From Echinarachnius parma (Eukaryota; Echinodermata; Echinoidea; Clypeasteroida; Echinarachniidae), in contig JBAMJV010009021.1 of assembly GCA_037951105.1 (NCBI GenBank), positions 1 through 64,000 of the forward strand: DNA of 64,000 bases, in the 5' to 3' direction. A program made the position numbers and the translations under genes. The notes beneath the pieces were generated by a model that saw only the letters and a program-made list of their open reading frames with translations, was not told where the DNA came from and did no database searches. Of the stretch, positions 33,261-46,689 are shown in pieces (the first letter of the stretch is position 1; each line of letters opens with the position of its first letter).

Positions 33261-35400
33261 GTAATAACACAGATCCACATTAGCTAGCTAGCTAGCTTGC
33301 CGGACATGGTTACTTTTGTTAAACTTGCCGACGGGGAGTCTTACGTCATACGCATATTATTTGCATACATTACCGAAGCGGTCTATGGGCTTATAAAGGT
33401 TGGTTTCATAACAGAAAGAACACAGTGTGCCACAGTGTTAAATTGAAGCGTTTTAACAGTGTGAAAACCAACTCACACTGTGAACTCACTATGCACACTC
33501 TGTGATCACACTGTGAACACACTGTGAGCGCACTGTCCCCACAGTGTAAAATTGCCTGCGTTCAGAGTGTTGAAAAAAGTGCGCTCACACTGCATCTCAG
33601 CAATTTCACAGTGTGCTCACAGTGTGATGAGTGTTCACGCTGTGAACACGCTCCAATTTAACATAGTCTTCATAGTGTGTTCAAACTGCGGTCCACACTG
33701 CGAAACACAGTGTGTTCACACTGTGGCAAACTGTGTTCTTTCCGATAGGGAGGACAGTTATTTTCATGGCGTTTACTCCCGGACAAGCCCCCATGTTATG
33801 GGATCAGTCATCTCACTTCCATTCATCCGATCACGCGAATCAGCTCATGAAAGAATCCGATTGTGAGACACGACTACCGTGTACGGCAATTAATGCCATG
33901 TGGCATGTTCACACTCCAAAACATCGTACAAACTATGACAAGCTACGAGTATCAAAGGTAATACATTACAATAAATAATTTGGTCGCGAACTGGTAACTT
34001 TGTTTAGGGTTGAGAGGAAAAATTAAACTTCTGAGCGTTAGAAGTGGATTGGTTGGCCTAAATTATCTTCTTCTTCTATTCTCCTATTATATACGTATCT
34101 GCTTCTTCTGCTTTCGCTCGTTTATTTACATTCGCCTGGTGTGGCTGTCCGATACAATCGTATGCAAAGTTTGCCTCCAAATTAAATGCTTGGTCCATAT
34201 GTGGCAACATAGTTAATATTTATATTTTTGCGTTGGTTTGAATTTATGTCACGCAGGCGAAATCGATCTGGAGATGACACTAAGCATCGGCTCTCGTCTG
34301 AAGACAAGAATCCACAACACTGTGGTCGAACCGGCAGCCGCCCAACTCGACATGTACCGTCAGCATCTGACGTCGATGAAGAAGCAGACATCAATCGTCG
34401 ACGGCGGCCTTGAGGATATCGAGTTTGATTACAGACAGCAGACGATCGAGAATTTTCTCAATGACGAGATAAATCGTGACGTCAAATACCACTTCATCAG
34501 TGCCATCGAGTCCCTATGTCACGTGAAGAATTACCGTGACGTCATTGAGACTCTCCGCCGTCGATTGGAATATGGAGGCGTGCTGCTCATACAACTTGAC
34601 TCAGGTTAGCAATGGTTAGTGAAAGTCTGAAAGATGGGGGGCGTGCTGCTCATTCAGCTTGACTCAGGTTAGAACGTTAGAACGTTCGTAACTATAGGCT
34701 AGTTTGTGTGTACTACATAACACCGAGACAGTGTGTATTTTGCACCATGCGCCATACGAAATATAATTATGGCAATTTTATTTTATTTTTGTGTGTGTGT
34801 GATGGCTTTAATTTCCCGGCATCAATCATCACATCAACAAAATTAAGGGTTTTTTCCGGGAAATGAAAACAACTAAATAATCACAATTATTCATCTCTTT
34901 TTCCAAAATTTCGTATAATTATGGAAAATAAGCAAAATTTAAAGGCAATGAAATTAATTTTACCGGAACATTTCATTATTGTCAAACAGTCATTGAATAA
35001 TTAAATCAATCGTTTAATTCATATTGTTGTTCTTTTAGAAAGAAGTAGTTGGATGTTGCTGATGGAAACATACCCGCAGATCCAGGATACAACTGACATA
35101 TATTCGGACACTATTCGGAAGTTACTCGACAAACACCCGATCCCGTACGAATTTTCCCGATTTGAAGTTCGGGTGGATATCACGGGATGCGTGCCTTCCG
35201 ACCCTCGACAACTGCGGGAAGAGGACAGTCTGGTCTTGGATGTGGCTACCATGACGAAGGATTTCGCCAGTTCCGCTTCGCATAGCGTGTACCAAGGGGT
35301 TATAGAGCTGCTAAAATCAGGAAAATGCACGGAAAAGAGAAAAGACGGAAAGATCTTTTTCAGAGATTTCAGAGCAAGTATAGTTATCGAAAATGTTTAG
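32981..35400 (+). CDS. Histamine N-methyltransferase-like gene, copy B
   Basis: Exons 32981-33260, 34257-34604, 35039-35400; intron phases 1 and 1; 329 residues, intact. Motif I ILGVGSGSGEIDL, then TVVEPAAAQLDMYRQHL and YHFISAIESLCHVKN; C-terminus KIFFRDFRASIVIENV. One codon longer than copy A in exon 2 (KKQTSIVDGG). The position aligned to human HNMT Glu28 is Trp (HSDWLPV), another change in the substrate pocket. Same architecture as copy A, so the two are tandem duplicates; the substrate is unknown. Confidence 0.87.
33411..33744. mobile_element. Fold-back element of CACAGTGTG repeats, copy 2
   Basis: Ends ACAGAAAGAACACAGTGTGC and GCAAACTGTGTTCTTTCCG. The interior has the same CACAGTGTG/CACACTGTG words as 10541-10918 but in a different order. 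In intron 1 of copy B. Confidence 0.85.
34257..34604 (+). CDS. HNMT-like B exon 2
   Basis: 348 nt from CACGCAG to CTCAG|GTTAGC, phases 1 and 1. Carries the post-I acidic residue (VVEPAAAQL) and ends GGVLLIQLDS. Confidence 0.9.
34605..35038. other. HNMT-like B intron 2 with duplicated exon end
   Basis: Bases 34636-34671 repeat the last about 36 bases of exon 2 with its donor (GGCGTGCTGCTCATTCAGCT, then TGACTCAGGTTAG). The rest is AT-rich with a GT tract. Confidence 0.7.
35039..35400 (+). CDS. HNMT-like B exon 3
   Basis: 362 nt after TTCTTTTAG to TAG. Includes IPYEFSRFEVRVDITGCVPS and DFASSASHSVYQGVIELLKS. Confidence 0.9.
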
Positions 35401-35474
35401 ATAATTTAATTCGGTAACCACATCAGTGCTCTAGGTTTATATGTACGCACGACACGTTCTGTGTATTATCTTAA

Positions 35475-35897
35475 AGGGTACCACCACCCAAAAGTAATAT
35501 TCTTATAAATGAAAGGTATTCATCTTTCGTAGTCCATTCCACCAACAAGTTTAGAAAAATATGTTTCCAGAAAAAAAATTATATAATTGGAAAACGCATC
35601 ACCATACTGAAGCATGCGTTCATGGGTTTGCGTAAAAAAACTACATTTTGTCTACGGCGAACGCATCGTCCGGGTTTCTATTGTCTCAAAAATGCCAAAC
35701 GCACGCGTGAATATAATTGGCGCACTTTCATTGGCGCATACGGAACCATAAGATCATGTTGGTTCCGTAAGTGGTGGTAATTAATTGTATTGTTTATGAA
35801 TTACACCACCCTTTGCAAAGTGTTATACATCTATTTAATATCACACAACGGTACCAAAACATATATTTATGTGTTGTTCTTTGCCTGGTGGGCCCCT
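35475..35897. mobile_element. TTAA-flanked MITE, AGGGTACCACCACCC family, copy 1
   Basis: TTAA at 35471-35474 and 35898-35901; ends AGGGTACCACCACCCAAAAG and TTGCCTGGTGGGCCCCT. 423 bp. A second copy at 62966-63384 aligns along its whole length. Confidence 0.88.
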
Positions 35898-35919
35898 TTA
35901 AATAACACGCTATACATAA

Positions 35920-36372
35920 TATAGGATTTCTCGGTCAATTTCGTAAGTTAGCCACACGAATTCATTTTGTGTGCATTCAATTTCGCCGATTTTGTCACCG
36001 CAGCTGTATTTTGCAGTTAAAATTCGTTTTTTAGCATTCGAATTCATATAACGATCATTCGAAAACATTTTGTTTACATTCGATTTAAAACGTGTTTCTA
36101 TTTCGTAAAATTGTCATTCAATTTAAAGCGAGAAAATTCATGATTACGTAACACTGCCTTCCGTGAAATCCGTTGGCGAAATTGAATGCAAATAGCGTGT
36201 TTTTTAAATTGAATGCTAAAAGTGGTAAATCACTTGACCGAAGAGCTAAATCGTATGAACAAAATGCAATTTTGAACCACAATTGCCAGCCTTCAGCTCA
36301 ATTTCGCGAAATTGAATGACACGCTTATCAAAACGAATGAGAAGCTTACGAAATTGGCCGAGAAAACCTATA
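35920..36372. mobile_element. Inverted-repeat MITE, TATAGGATTTCTCGG family
   Basis: Ends TATAGGATTTCTCGGTCAAT and AAATTGGCCGAGAAAACCTA. A partial inverted copy occupies 42323-42712 in intron 1 of copy C. The interior repeats CATTCAATTTCG words. Confidence 0.8.
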
Positions 36373-36500
36373 GTTTCGTGGGTGTATCGCTCACGCACGA
36401 TTCCGCCTGGTTCTGACGTCGTTTGAATATTCTCTGTAGCAGAGCCATAATAATTATACGGCTCTGCTCTGTATAACCGTATACTCTTGAAACGCCTTCT

Positions 36501-37950
36501 AGTAGGCTTGTTAAGACCCCAAAATATGGGTGTTCACTGCAATTTGGGGTACAACTCTTTTAATAACTTCAACATATTCCTTGGATGAAAAGAAGAAAAT
36601 TCATCCAAAGAGACACTCTGTATCTATGCAAATTAGGCCTAATTTCCATAATTTATGCAAATTTATTCATGAAAATGGGATATTCCATGAAAATGGTGTT
36701 TTCATTGACATATTTGAAGGAGAACATATTCCTTGGATCAAAAGAAGAACATTAATTCAAAGAGACACCCTGTTTATATGCAAATTAGGTCTAATTTCCA
36801 TAATTTATGCAAATGTATTGATGGGAATGGGATATCTATGCCAATGGTGTTTTTATTGACATATTCGGGAGAACATAATCCTTGGATCAAAAGAAGAACA
36901 TTTATCCAAAGAGACACTCTGTATCTATGCAAATTAGGCCTAATTTCCATAATTTATGCAAATTTATTCATGGGCCCAGAAATAGCGGAACGGGGCACTT
37001 CCCAAAATAAAGCCACGAAATGACTGGGTCCATCGGATAGTGTGTCTTTTCAAATGAAAATTGATACCAAGAACATTCATTTTGGTCGTGTAGTTTTTGT
37101 TTTAGAGTGCTGTGAGTGACACCATGTCAGGGTTCATTTTCTTCAATTTTGACTGACCTATTGGCTAAAGAATGACCCGAACGGCTCGTCATAGAATTAC
37201 GGTGAACAATGATGCGGACACCTTTGTTAATGTGCAATCGACTGAATAGCCACAGCACCGTAATTCTATAACGAGCCGTTTTCGGTCATTCTTTAGCCAA
37301 TAGGTCAGTCAAAATTGAAGAAAAATGAACCCTGACATGGTGTCACTCACAGCGCTGTAAAACAAAAACTACACGACCAAAATTAATGTTCTTGGTATCA
37401 ATTTTCATTTGAAAAGACACACTATCCGATGGACCCAGTCATTTAGTGGCTTTATTTTGGGAAGTGCCCCGTTCCGTTATTTCTGGGCCCATGAATAAAT
37501 TTGCATAAATTATGGAAATTAGGCCTAATTTGCATAGATACAGAGTGTCTCTTTGGATAAATTTTCTTCTTTTGATCCAAGGATTATTTTCTCCCGAATA
37601 TGTCAATAAAAACACCATTGGCATAGATATCCAATTCCCATCAATACATTTGCATAAATCATGGAAATTAGACCTAATTTGCATATAAACAGGGTGTCTC
37701 TTTGAATGAATTTTCTTCTTTTGATCCAAGGAATATGTTCTCCTTGAAATATGTCAATAAAAACACCATTTTCATGGAATATCCCATTTTCATGAATAAA
37801 TTTGCATAAATTATGTAAATTAGGCCTAATTTGCATAGATACAGAGTGTCTCTTTGGATGAATTTTCTTCTTTTTATCCAAGGAATATGTTGAAGTTACT
37901 AAAAGAATTGTACCCCAAATTGCAGTGGCGGACCTCTTAACAAGCCTACT
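36501..37950. mobile_element. 1.45-kb fold-back element with about 700-bp arms
   Basis: The left arm begins AGTAGGCTTGTTAAGACCCC and the right arm ends in its near inverse GACCTCTTAACAAGCCTACT; the loop is near 37207-37254. Each arm holds three tandem units of about 160 bp with TTCCTTGGATCAAAAGAAGA and CAAATTAGGCCTAATTTCCA. Mirror-image frames of about 100 residues on opposite strands come from these units and look like repeats, not genes. Confidence 0.88.
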
Positions 37951-38346
37951 ATTCTAAGGTAAAACAATGTAGTTTACTTTAAAGGAATAGTTGAGTTTTG
38001 GTACAGTTTTGGTACACATGTATAATATACATCATTGTGAAAAATTACATAATAAATTCAAATATTACACAAAATTACATTCTTGCCCTTGTCTATCATT
38101 AATTAATGTTGTACAAAGAAGATAATTTATAATGCTGTATCATAACAACTTTCATCATAATAGTTAATGTACTGCGAAGAAATATTCTTCAATATGTGTA
38201 AACATATAAAATGACAACTACTGGTATTGATTTAATTATTAATTGAAAATAAGATTCAATTATTAATTGAAAAAATCCGAAATTTTCATGCGCGAAGTTG
38301 GGACACACCTTCATACACGGTTTAAATGCTCTTAGGGAGACTTTAA

Positions 38347-39628
38347 CAGGGGCGTCGATCCTGGGGGGGGCAGGGGGGCGGTCGCCCCCCCCCCCCCCCC
38401 CCCAATGAAAATATTGGGGGGGGCGCACATATCATTTCGCCCCCCCCCCCCAATAATTCCGAAAATGAGGAAGAAAAAAATCAAGTGATATAATGCCAAA
38501 GAGGGGAAAGACACATTTATCAATAATTAATCTTCAAAATAGCCGTTTTCTAGTTGAAAAGGACTGTAAATCTCTTTTTTGCCGCGCGCTTCGCGCGCAT
38601 ACAGTTTATCATATTGCAAGTTTCATTTGGATTGCGGGAACTCACATGTGTTGGGCAGTGTAATTTCTCAAACGAAGTTAATTAAACCCTCATCTATAGA
38701 TAGCCCACCGTCACAGAAAATAAAATAATCTGAAATATATCTTTCAGTCAATTCGGTCCATATGCGCTGAACGCAAATTATATTGGAATATTATCATGTC
38801 CCCCCACATTTGAAAGTGGTGAAGATTGTCCCCCTCCCTTTGTCATTATGTATGTTTGGTTCGATCATACTTTCATCTTTAAATCTGAAATATATCTTTC
38901 AGTCAATTCGGTCCATATGCGCTGAACGCAAATCATATTGGAATATTATCATGTCCCCCCACATTTGAAAGGAGTGAAGATTCAAGATTGTCCCCCTCCC
39001 CTTTGTCATTATGTAAGTTTGGTTCCATACTTATATACTTCATATTACGTGAAATTTCTGTCTCAGGAGTGCACCAAATCGCACAATTTCACGCCCAAAA
39101 ATACAAAAGCTCCCGTACTGTGGGAGGGGGACACCCCCTCCCACACCCTCCCCCGCTCGGTCGCTTCGCTTCCTCGCAATGTCATCCCTCCAGTTTTGAG
39201 AAGTCTTTGACGCTCTTGCTTAGTTTCATGGGAGCCCAATGCCCTAGACTATATCGATGGCTCTATAGTATACAGGATCACGTGGATCCATCTCATGCAA
39301 GGCTCAATCTTCTCCTCGCTTTGCCCTTTAACAATACGTTACGAGTATAGGTTCACTACTTTATTCAATTTTTACACCCATGATAGGAGTTGCAAATGTC
39401 TGAAATCTAAAAGCTTCCGGGGGCTCCGCCCCCTGGACCCCCATTATTGCCCCACAATGTGGGTGCCCCCCCCCCCAAAATCAGGTCTTCGAGCCATCAA
39501 GCCACTTTTAATGAGCGCATAATACAACTTTCGGGCATGACAAAAAAAAGGGCTTTGAGCTCAGTGGTCACTCTGGAAAATTTTTCAAATCTCGCCCCCC
39601 CAATATAAAAAACGGATCGACGCCCCTG
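38347..39628. mobile_element. Non-autonomous hAT element, 1282 bp, perfect 8-bp duplication
   Basis: Ends CAGGGGCGTCGATCC / GGATCGACGCCCCTG flanked by GACTTTAA on both sides (38339-38346, 39629-39636). Inside: C runs, a tandem pair of about 153 bp (38730-38880, 38884-39035; word CAGTCAATTCGGTCCATATG) and the AAAGCTCCC...GCTCGGTCGCTTCGCT motif also seen near 19800-19900. No transposase frame. Confidence 0.93.
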
Positions 39629-39957
39629 GACTTTAACATTCGATTTGTCAATCATTGCGAAAGGGAAATTCGGAGAACTGAAACCCGTTCCATGTTTCTA
39701 CAACGAGGCGTGCGAGAACTACTGTCATGTAGTTTAATTTGTTTTTATTTTGACAATGTTACTAGATCCCTTTAATAGCACCTCGTATTGATGACGTCAC
39801 GTATATGAAGTCATTTTCGAAATGTTGTTACGTTGCTTCGACATGTGCTAAAGTACTGAATGGTCAATACAATGTGTATTAATTGTTGTGATCTGTCCAC
39901 TAAGTAGTGAGTGAACATTTCACATCAAAGGGATCTAGTAAGGATATTGCCGTGAGC

Positions 39958-40105
39958 CGGTGTCACACACAATTATCTAGATAATAGTTATCTAGATAAT
40001 TCACCTACGTATGTGACAGACAAGTGACAGGCATGCATGCTACGAATTAGCTAGATAATTCAATTATCCAGATATTAATTGGACCCTGCGTGACACCACC
40101 TAATG
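39958..40105. mobile_element. Small MITE, GCCGGTGTCACACA family
   Basis: Ends AGCCGGTGTCACACACAATT and TTGGACCCTGCGTGACACCA, with nested TTATCTAGATAA palindromes. Related fragment at 28411-28490. Confidence 0.65.
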
Positions 40106-40868
40106 ATTGGCCAATGAGGATATCATTTATGGTTCTTTCATTCCTATAGAGTTTGACACATGCCTCGCCCTATTTGCTATTGTTTACGATAGCATTATTT
40201 ACAAATATAGAACAGTAACAGCAGCAGCCGAAGCAGAGACGAAGTGTGATCGCTTGGCTTTCAATTCGACAAGTGAACAACAATGAGGAAACTGTTGGTG
40301 ACACTTTCCCGGTGCGAACTCGTGGAAGCTGCACATCGATTGTGGTCAGCTGCGCATAATTGTTCTCCTTTTGTTTTAATATTAATAATTCCCTTTTCAA
40401 AAGTTAAAACTCAATAATTTTGCGATAACAAAAGCGCACAGATGCCATGAATATATTACGCTGTAATACAAACTATGATTGTCTAGTTCCCACGCCTAGA
40501 TCGTTATGTATGTGACTGTGCAATGATTGAAAGTTGCTTTTGATTCTGATACAGTAACATAATATTGTGTAGAGGGAACAAGACTTCTCTGAATTGCGTT
40601 TAGCAGGGGGAATCGCTTAATTCGGTTTTTATTATAGATACATTCATGATCGAGCAATCGTATTATACAGTGCGCATCATTCGTAGAGATTATAAACCTC
40701 TTGGTTGATTCATTTAGAGGACGTATTCCTACGAAAGTACTCTCGGAAAGTAACTATATTATTCTACAAAAACACAACCACGCGCCGCAGTGTGATAACG
40801 CGATTACGTTGCAAGCCGCATTATTATATTAAGCATTTTTGTCATCAATATAAACGGCGGGAAAAATA

Positions 40869-41144
40869 ATGATGCAAAACCATCATTCAACAAAGTGTCA
40901 AGATGAAAACAACAAGAAAGCCGACGTTCCGACACCGCAACCCGAAGACTCGGAGCCGGGGAAGATAACTCGAGACCTGACCCACTACGCAAGGGCTTGG
41001 GCTGCTCATCTGGCACACTCGGACGTGGACCCGGTCCAGGACCGCTGGATCGGGAACGAGTTTTCCCGCCAAGTGGTCGACAAATTGGCGGCTCATTTTG
41101 AGGGCTGCGAGAAGCTGAAGATACTAGGCATTGAAGCGGATCAG
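40869..41144 (+). pseudogene. HNMT-like C exon 1 with one-base deletion
   Basis: Starts MMQNHHSTKCQDENNKKADV, then LTHYARAWAAHLAHSD and WIGNEFSRQVVDKLAAHFEG. The deletion lies in the last 15 bases before CAG|GTAAAC. Confidence 0.85.
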
Positions 41145-41225
41145 GTAAACCAAACTCAATTATTAGGCTAATTTACAAGCTTAGATTTGTAAACATCGGG
41201 GTGATATTGGGAAACATGCCAACAA

Positions 41226-41915
41226 AAGGGTTCTAGGACTACTAGCCCCTGGACAACCACCCCCCGGACGATTACCCCCCGGACAACTACCTCCCTAGGA
41301 AAATTACCTCCGGACAACTACCACCCGAACAATTACCCCCCTAGGACAATTAGGCCTACCCCCCAAGACAATTACCCCCCAAGACAACTACCCCCCCAAG
41401 ACAATTACAACAATTACCCCCAAGATAATACCCCCCAAGACAACTACCCCACAAGACAACTACCCCCCGGACAATTACCCCCCGGACAACTACCCCCGGA
41501 CAACTACCCCCCGGACAACTACCCCCCCGGACAATTACCCCCCGGACAACTACCCCCCGGAAAACTACCCCCCCGGACAATTACCCCCGGACAATTACCC
41601 CCCGGACAACTACCCCCCCGGAATATTACCCCCCCCCCCCCAAGACAACTACCCCCCGGACAAACTACCCCCCGGACAACTACCCCCCGGACAACTACCC
41701 CCCCGGACCACTACCCCCCCCCCCCCGGAATATTACCCCCCCCCCCCCAGACAATTACCCCCCCCCCCCCAAGACAACTACCCCCCGGACAACTACCCCC
41801 CGGACCACTACCCCCCCCCCCCCCCCCGGAATATTACCCCCCCCCCCCCCCATACAATTACCCCCCCCCCCTCCCCCAAAGACAATTACCCCAAGACAAC
41901 CACCCCAAGACAAAA
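41226..41915. repeat. GGACAACTACCCCC minisatellite, array 2
   Basis: About 45 units, same orientation and same left flank (AAGGGTTCTAGGACTACTA) as array 1. Later units have longer C runs of 8-17. Starts about 80 bp after exon 1 of copy C. Confidence 0.92.
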
Positions 41916-42322
41916 TATGTGACCGCTCAGGCCGGTAGCCTGGATTTTTCAAGGGGGTGGGTTTGGGCTTTGGGGTGCGTATTTGCAAAAACGGACCAAG
42001 ACCACTTGTTGAGTCGTGTAAGTGTGAGTGTGGGGGGGGGGGGGGGGGGGGGCTCCGTCGCTGATTTAGACCACTGTTTTAGTTGTGTAAGCAGGGAGTT
42101 GGGGTCGTCAAATGTCAAATGGACCGATCGCTGCCCGAGACCGAGAACGATAAAAAGTGGACCTTTCTGAATGGGGGGTGTACGCACGCACCCAACGCAC
42201 CCCCATGCTACGGGACTGCCATACACGAATAAACTGCAGACATCGTACGATATCCCAATCCGAAATGTAGGTAAAAGATTGTGCGGCATCCGGTGCATTT
42301 GTGACCTAGGCATATCACATGT

Positions 42323-42712
42323 TATATATGTTTTTCGGCCAATTTCGTGAGCTTTTCATTCGTTTCAATAAGCGTGTCATTCAATTTCACGAAATTGAGC
42401 TGAAGGCTTATTTTGGTTCAAAATTGCATTATGTTCATACGATTTAACTCTTCGATCAAGTGATTTACCACTTTTAGCATTCAATAAAACAAAAACACGC
42501 TATTTGCATTCAATCGCGCAACGGATTTCACGGAGGGCGGTATTACGTAATCACGAATTTTCTCGAAATCGAAATATGTTTTAAATCGAATGCAAACAAA
42601 AATGTTTCCGAATGATCAATATATGAATTATAATGCTAAAAAACGATTTTGAACTACTAAATACAACTGCGGTAACAAAATTGGCGAAATGGAATGCACA
42701 CAATACACCCGG
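42323..42712. mobile_element. Partial inverted copy of the TATAGGATTTCTCGG MITE
   Basis: Shares TCGGCCAATTTCGTGAG, AATAAGCGTGTCATTCAATT and GGTAACAAAATTGGCGAAAT with 35920-36372, in opposite orientation. The right end runs into a C-run element. Confidence 0.72.
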
Positions 42713-43099
42713 GGACGGGAAGGGGGGACATGCCTCCCCCCCCCCCCCCCCCCCCCACCCCCCATACATTTGAAAGTGGAGGTGATTGTCCCGCCCACTT
42801 TTTAATATGCATACATTATGTATGTTTGATTCCATAGCTTGAACTACGTATCATATAATATTACTGTCTAGGATATGCACCAAATCGCTCCACTACCTCG
42901 CAGTTGTGCCCCCCCCCCCCCCCCCCCCATCCATTGACCCCTCGCTACGCCACTGGTCTTAAGGGAAGATGACTTGGGGTAATTGTCTCGGGGGTAATTG
43001 TCTTGGAGTTTAATTGTCCAGGGGGTATAGTCGACCGGGGGGGGGGGGGGGGTAATCGTCCGGGGGTAATTATCCGGGGGGTAGTTGTCCGGGGGGTAG
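42652..43099. repeat. Segmental duplicate, block 1
   Basis: From CTACTAAATACAACTGCGG to the AATTATCCGGGG part of the minisatellite; about 97 percent alike by eye to 44419-44867. Includes two C runs and an AGCTACGCCACTG-like hAT end. Confidence 0.8.
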
Positions 43100-43460
43100 T
43101 TGTCCGGGGTTAGTTGTCCGGGGGGTAATTGTCCGGGGTTAGTTGTCCGGGGGGTAGTTGTCCGGGGGTTAATTGTCCGGGGGGTAGTTGTCCGGGGGGT
43201 AGTTGTCCCGGGGGGTAGTTGTCCGGGGGGTAATTGACGGGGGGTATTTGTCTTATGGGGTAGTTGTCTTGGGGGGTAATTGTCTTTGGGGGGTAATTGT
43301 CTTGGGGGGTAGTTGTCTTGGGGGGTAATTGTCTTGGGGGGTAATTGTCCTAGGGGGGTAATTGTCCGGGTGGTAGTTGTCCGGGGGGTCATTGTCCTAG
43401 GGGGGTAGGTGTCCGGGGGGGTAATCGTCCGGGGGGTGGTTGTCCACGGGGTAGTAGTCC
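42960..43460. repeat. GGGGGTAGTTGTCC minisatellite, array 3 (inverted)
   Basis: About 30 units of the same minisatellite in the opposite orientation to arrays 1 and 2. It ends GGGGTAGTAGTCCGGAC, the inverse of the other arrays' left flank. Confidence 0.9.
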
Positions 43461-43557
43461 GGACACGCAAAAAAAGCAACCAGTGTGGCAATCATGACAT
43501 TACAACTACTACAACAACAACATACTACGACCTACTACTACTACTACTACTACTACT

Positions 43558-43903
43558 ACCCAGCTAGCCACCTGATGTCGGGCCGAGGGCCGATGTCGGA
43601 ATTTGGTTGCCGGATGTCGGCATATCGCCGTTGGCTCGAGGTTAAAATGTCCGCCAGCCCAACATCGTCACGACGTCATTTTTGTGATATATTGGCATAA
43701 CGTCATTTTCCGACAATGGCCCAACATCATCTCATGACATGATGTTGGGCCATTGTCGGAAAATGACCTTATGCCAATATATCACAAAAATGACGTCGTG
43801 ACGATGTTGGGCTAGCGGACATTTTAACCTCGAGCCAACGGCGATATGCCGACATCCGGCAACCAAATTCCGACATCGGCCCAACATCAGGTGGCTAGCT
43901 GGG

Positions 43904-43907
<4 letters not shown>
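43558..43907. mobile_element. Perfect-arm palindromic element, 350 bp
   Basis: Left end CCCAGCTAGCCACCTGATGT, right end its inverse; the arms are about 170 bp and meet at CATCTCATGACATGATG near 43727-43743. A second copy at 44869-45085 lacks most of its right arm. Flanked by (ACT)n on both sides. Confidence 0.9.
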
Positions 43908-44867
<960 letters not shown>

Positions 44868-44868
44868 C

Positions 44869-45085
44869 CCAGCTAGCCACCTGACGTCGGGCCGATGTCG
44901 GAAGTTGGTTGCCGGATGTCGGCATATCGCCGTTGGCTCGAGGAAAATGTCCGCCAGCCTAACATCGTCACGACGTCATTTTTGTGATATATTGGCATAA
45001 CGTCATTTTCCGACAATGGCCCAACATCATCTCATGACATGATGTTGGGCCATTGTCGGAAAATGACGTTATGCCAATATATTAC
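44869..45085. mobile_element. Truncated second copy of the palindromic element
   Basis: Same left arm (CCCAGCTAGCCACCTGACGT) and centre as 43558-43907. The right arm stops after about 55 bp at ATGCCAATATATTA. Confidence 0.85.
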
Positions 45086-45774
45086 ACTGCCATTATGACA
45101 AATTGTAACTAGTTATTGACCTCATGAAACAAATTGAAAAAAAGCTAAAATTTCACCCAGACTACTAAATCGTGTTAAAGTTATTTAATATCAACTACAT
45201 TTGTTGAGCATTTAACATTGCTTTATAAGATCGGAGATTCAGATGGTGACAAATTTGTCAAGGGAACACTGGAATATGAACGTACAAATTAAATAGTACA
45301 ACGATTTTTTTCTATACATCAATAGTGTGTGTCCTCCATTTTAATGTATATTCTAACAAAATCGCTGTTTTCACTAGAGACCTTGCAAATACTTGGAAAA
45401 TCAATATAACAAGATATGTATTCATTTATTTAGAGATGACGGGAATACAAAATATCTTTGTTTCAATTTGTACAATATTACTTTTCATGGTCATGTAATG
45501 TTTACAAAACTGCGCCTGATGACATCAATTGAATTTGTTCAAAGTGCAAATTGTAAAATATAACAAGGTCATGTAATATTTACTAAACTGATCTTTAAAT
45601 GGTATATGGATTTACTACTACTACTACAACAACTAAAACTACTACTATTACTACTTTTACATCTACTACAACTACAACTACTACTATTACTACTTTTACA
45701 TCTACTACAACTACAACTACTACTACTACAACAACCAAAATTACTACAACCAGTGTGGCAATCATGACATTACA

Positions 45775-45822
<48 letters not shown>

Positions 45823-45841
45823 GCTACTGCTACTGCTACTG

Positions 45842-45916
<75 letters not shown>

Positions 45917-46689
45917 AACTACTACTACAACTACTACTGAATTTGAAAATATGTAGTTATTTGATTTTCTTTTTAAATGTGCTTGATTGAGATCCCTATA
46001 TGTAATATTTTTAACTTCCTAGTAACACGAGGACACAGACGTCTTCTCACACTGTCGCTAAATAGACTTTGTGATAACACATTATATTGTTACATTGGGC
46101 TGGACCATCCTTTTATCTACCATATATATAGGCCTCTTAAAAAAAGATGTATGCCTGAATTGAGGTATAGCTGCTGATCAGCTACATTGAGCATTGAGCC
46201 TCCATTGCCTCTCTTCAAGTTCAAGATACTACCTTCTACTTTAATCAATACAGACCCTACCATGAAGCAATTTGAATATAAAATAATATGAAAGTGACTT
46301 GGAAAGTAATATATGCTGTAATGAATAGAAGAAGGGCAACAGAGAATCATATTGTAATGGTACAGGCCCACACCAGGCACGTATCCCGGATTTTCCAAGG
46401 GGGGTGCGTAATTTTCAAAAACAGGACCGAGACCAATCGTGACCGAGACGGAGACCACTGATTTAGTTGTGTAAGCAGGGGGGGGGGGGGGGGTGGGGGG
46501 GGGGGGGGTCAAAATAAGATCGATTATGGCCCGAGACCACAGGTTTAGATTGCCGAGACGGCGAGACTAATAACAAGTGGAGGGGGAGGGTGTGTACGCA
46601 CCCAGCGCACTCCCTTGGCCTCGGGCCTGTTTTAAAAATGGAGAAGACAAACAATACGTTGTGAATACTTTAATTAGTATTGTATTCCC
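45086..46689. other. Non-coding intron DNA with (ACT)n and G runs
   Basis: AT-rich, no gene. (ACT)n at 45762-45915 with ACA-rich flanks; a G/C-run element at 46380-46625 related to 1886-2303 (CCGAGACCAATCGTGACCGA). Confidence 0.6.

Noticed and set aside
36530..37881. Pair of mirrored 92-109-residue genes
   Set aside because: Frames come from tandem units in the two arms of a fold-back element and match no known family.
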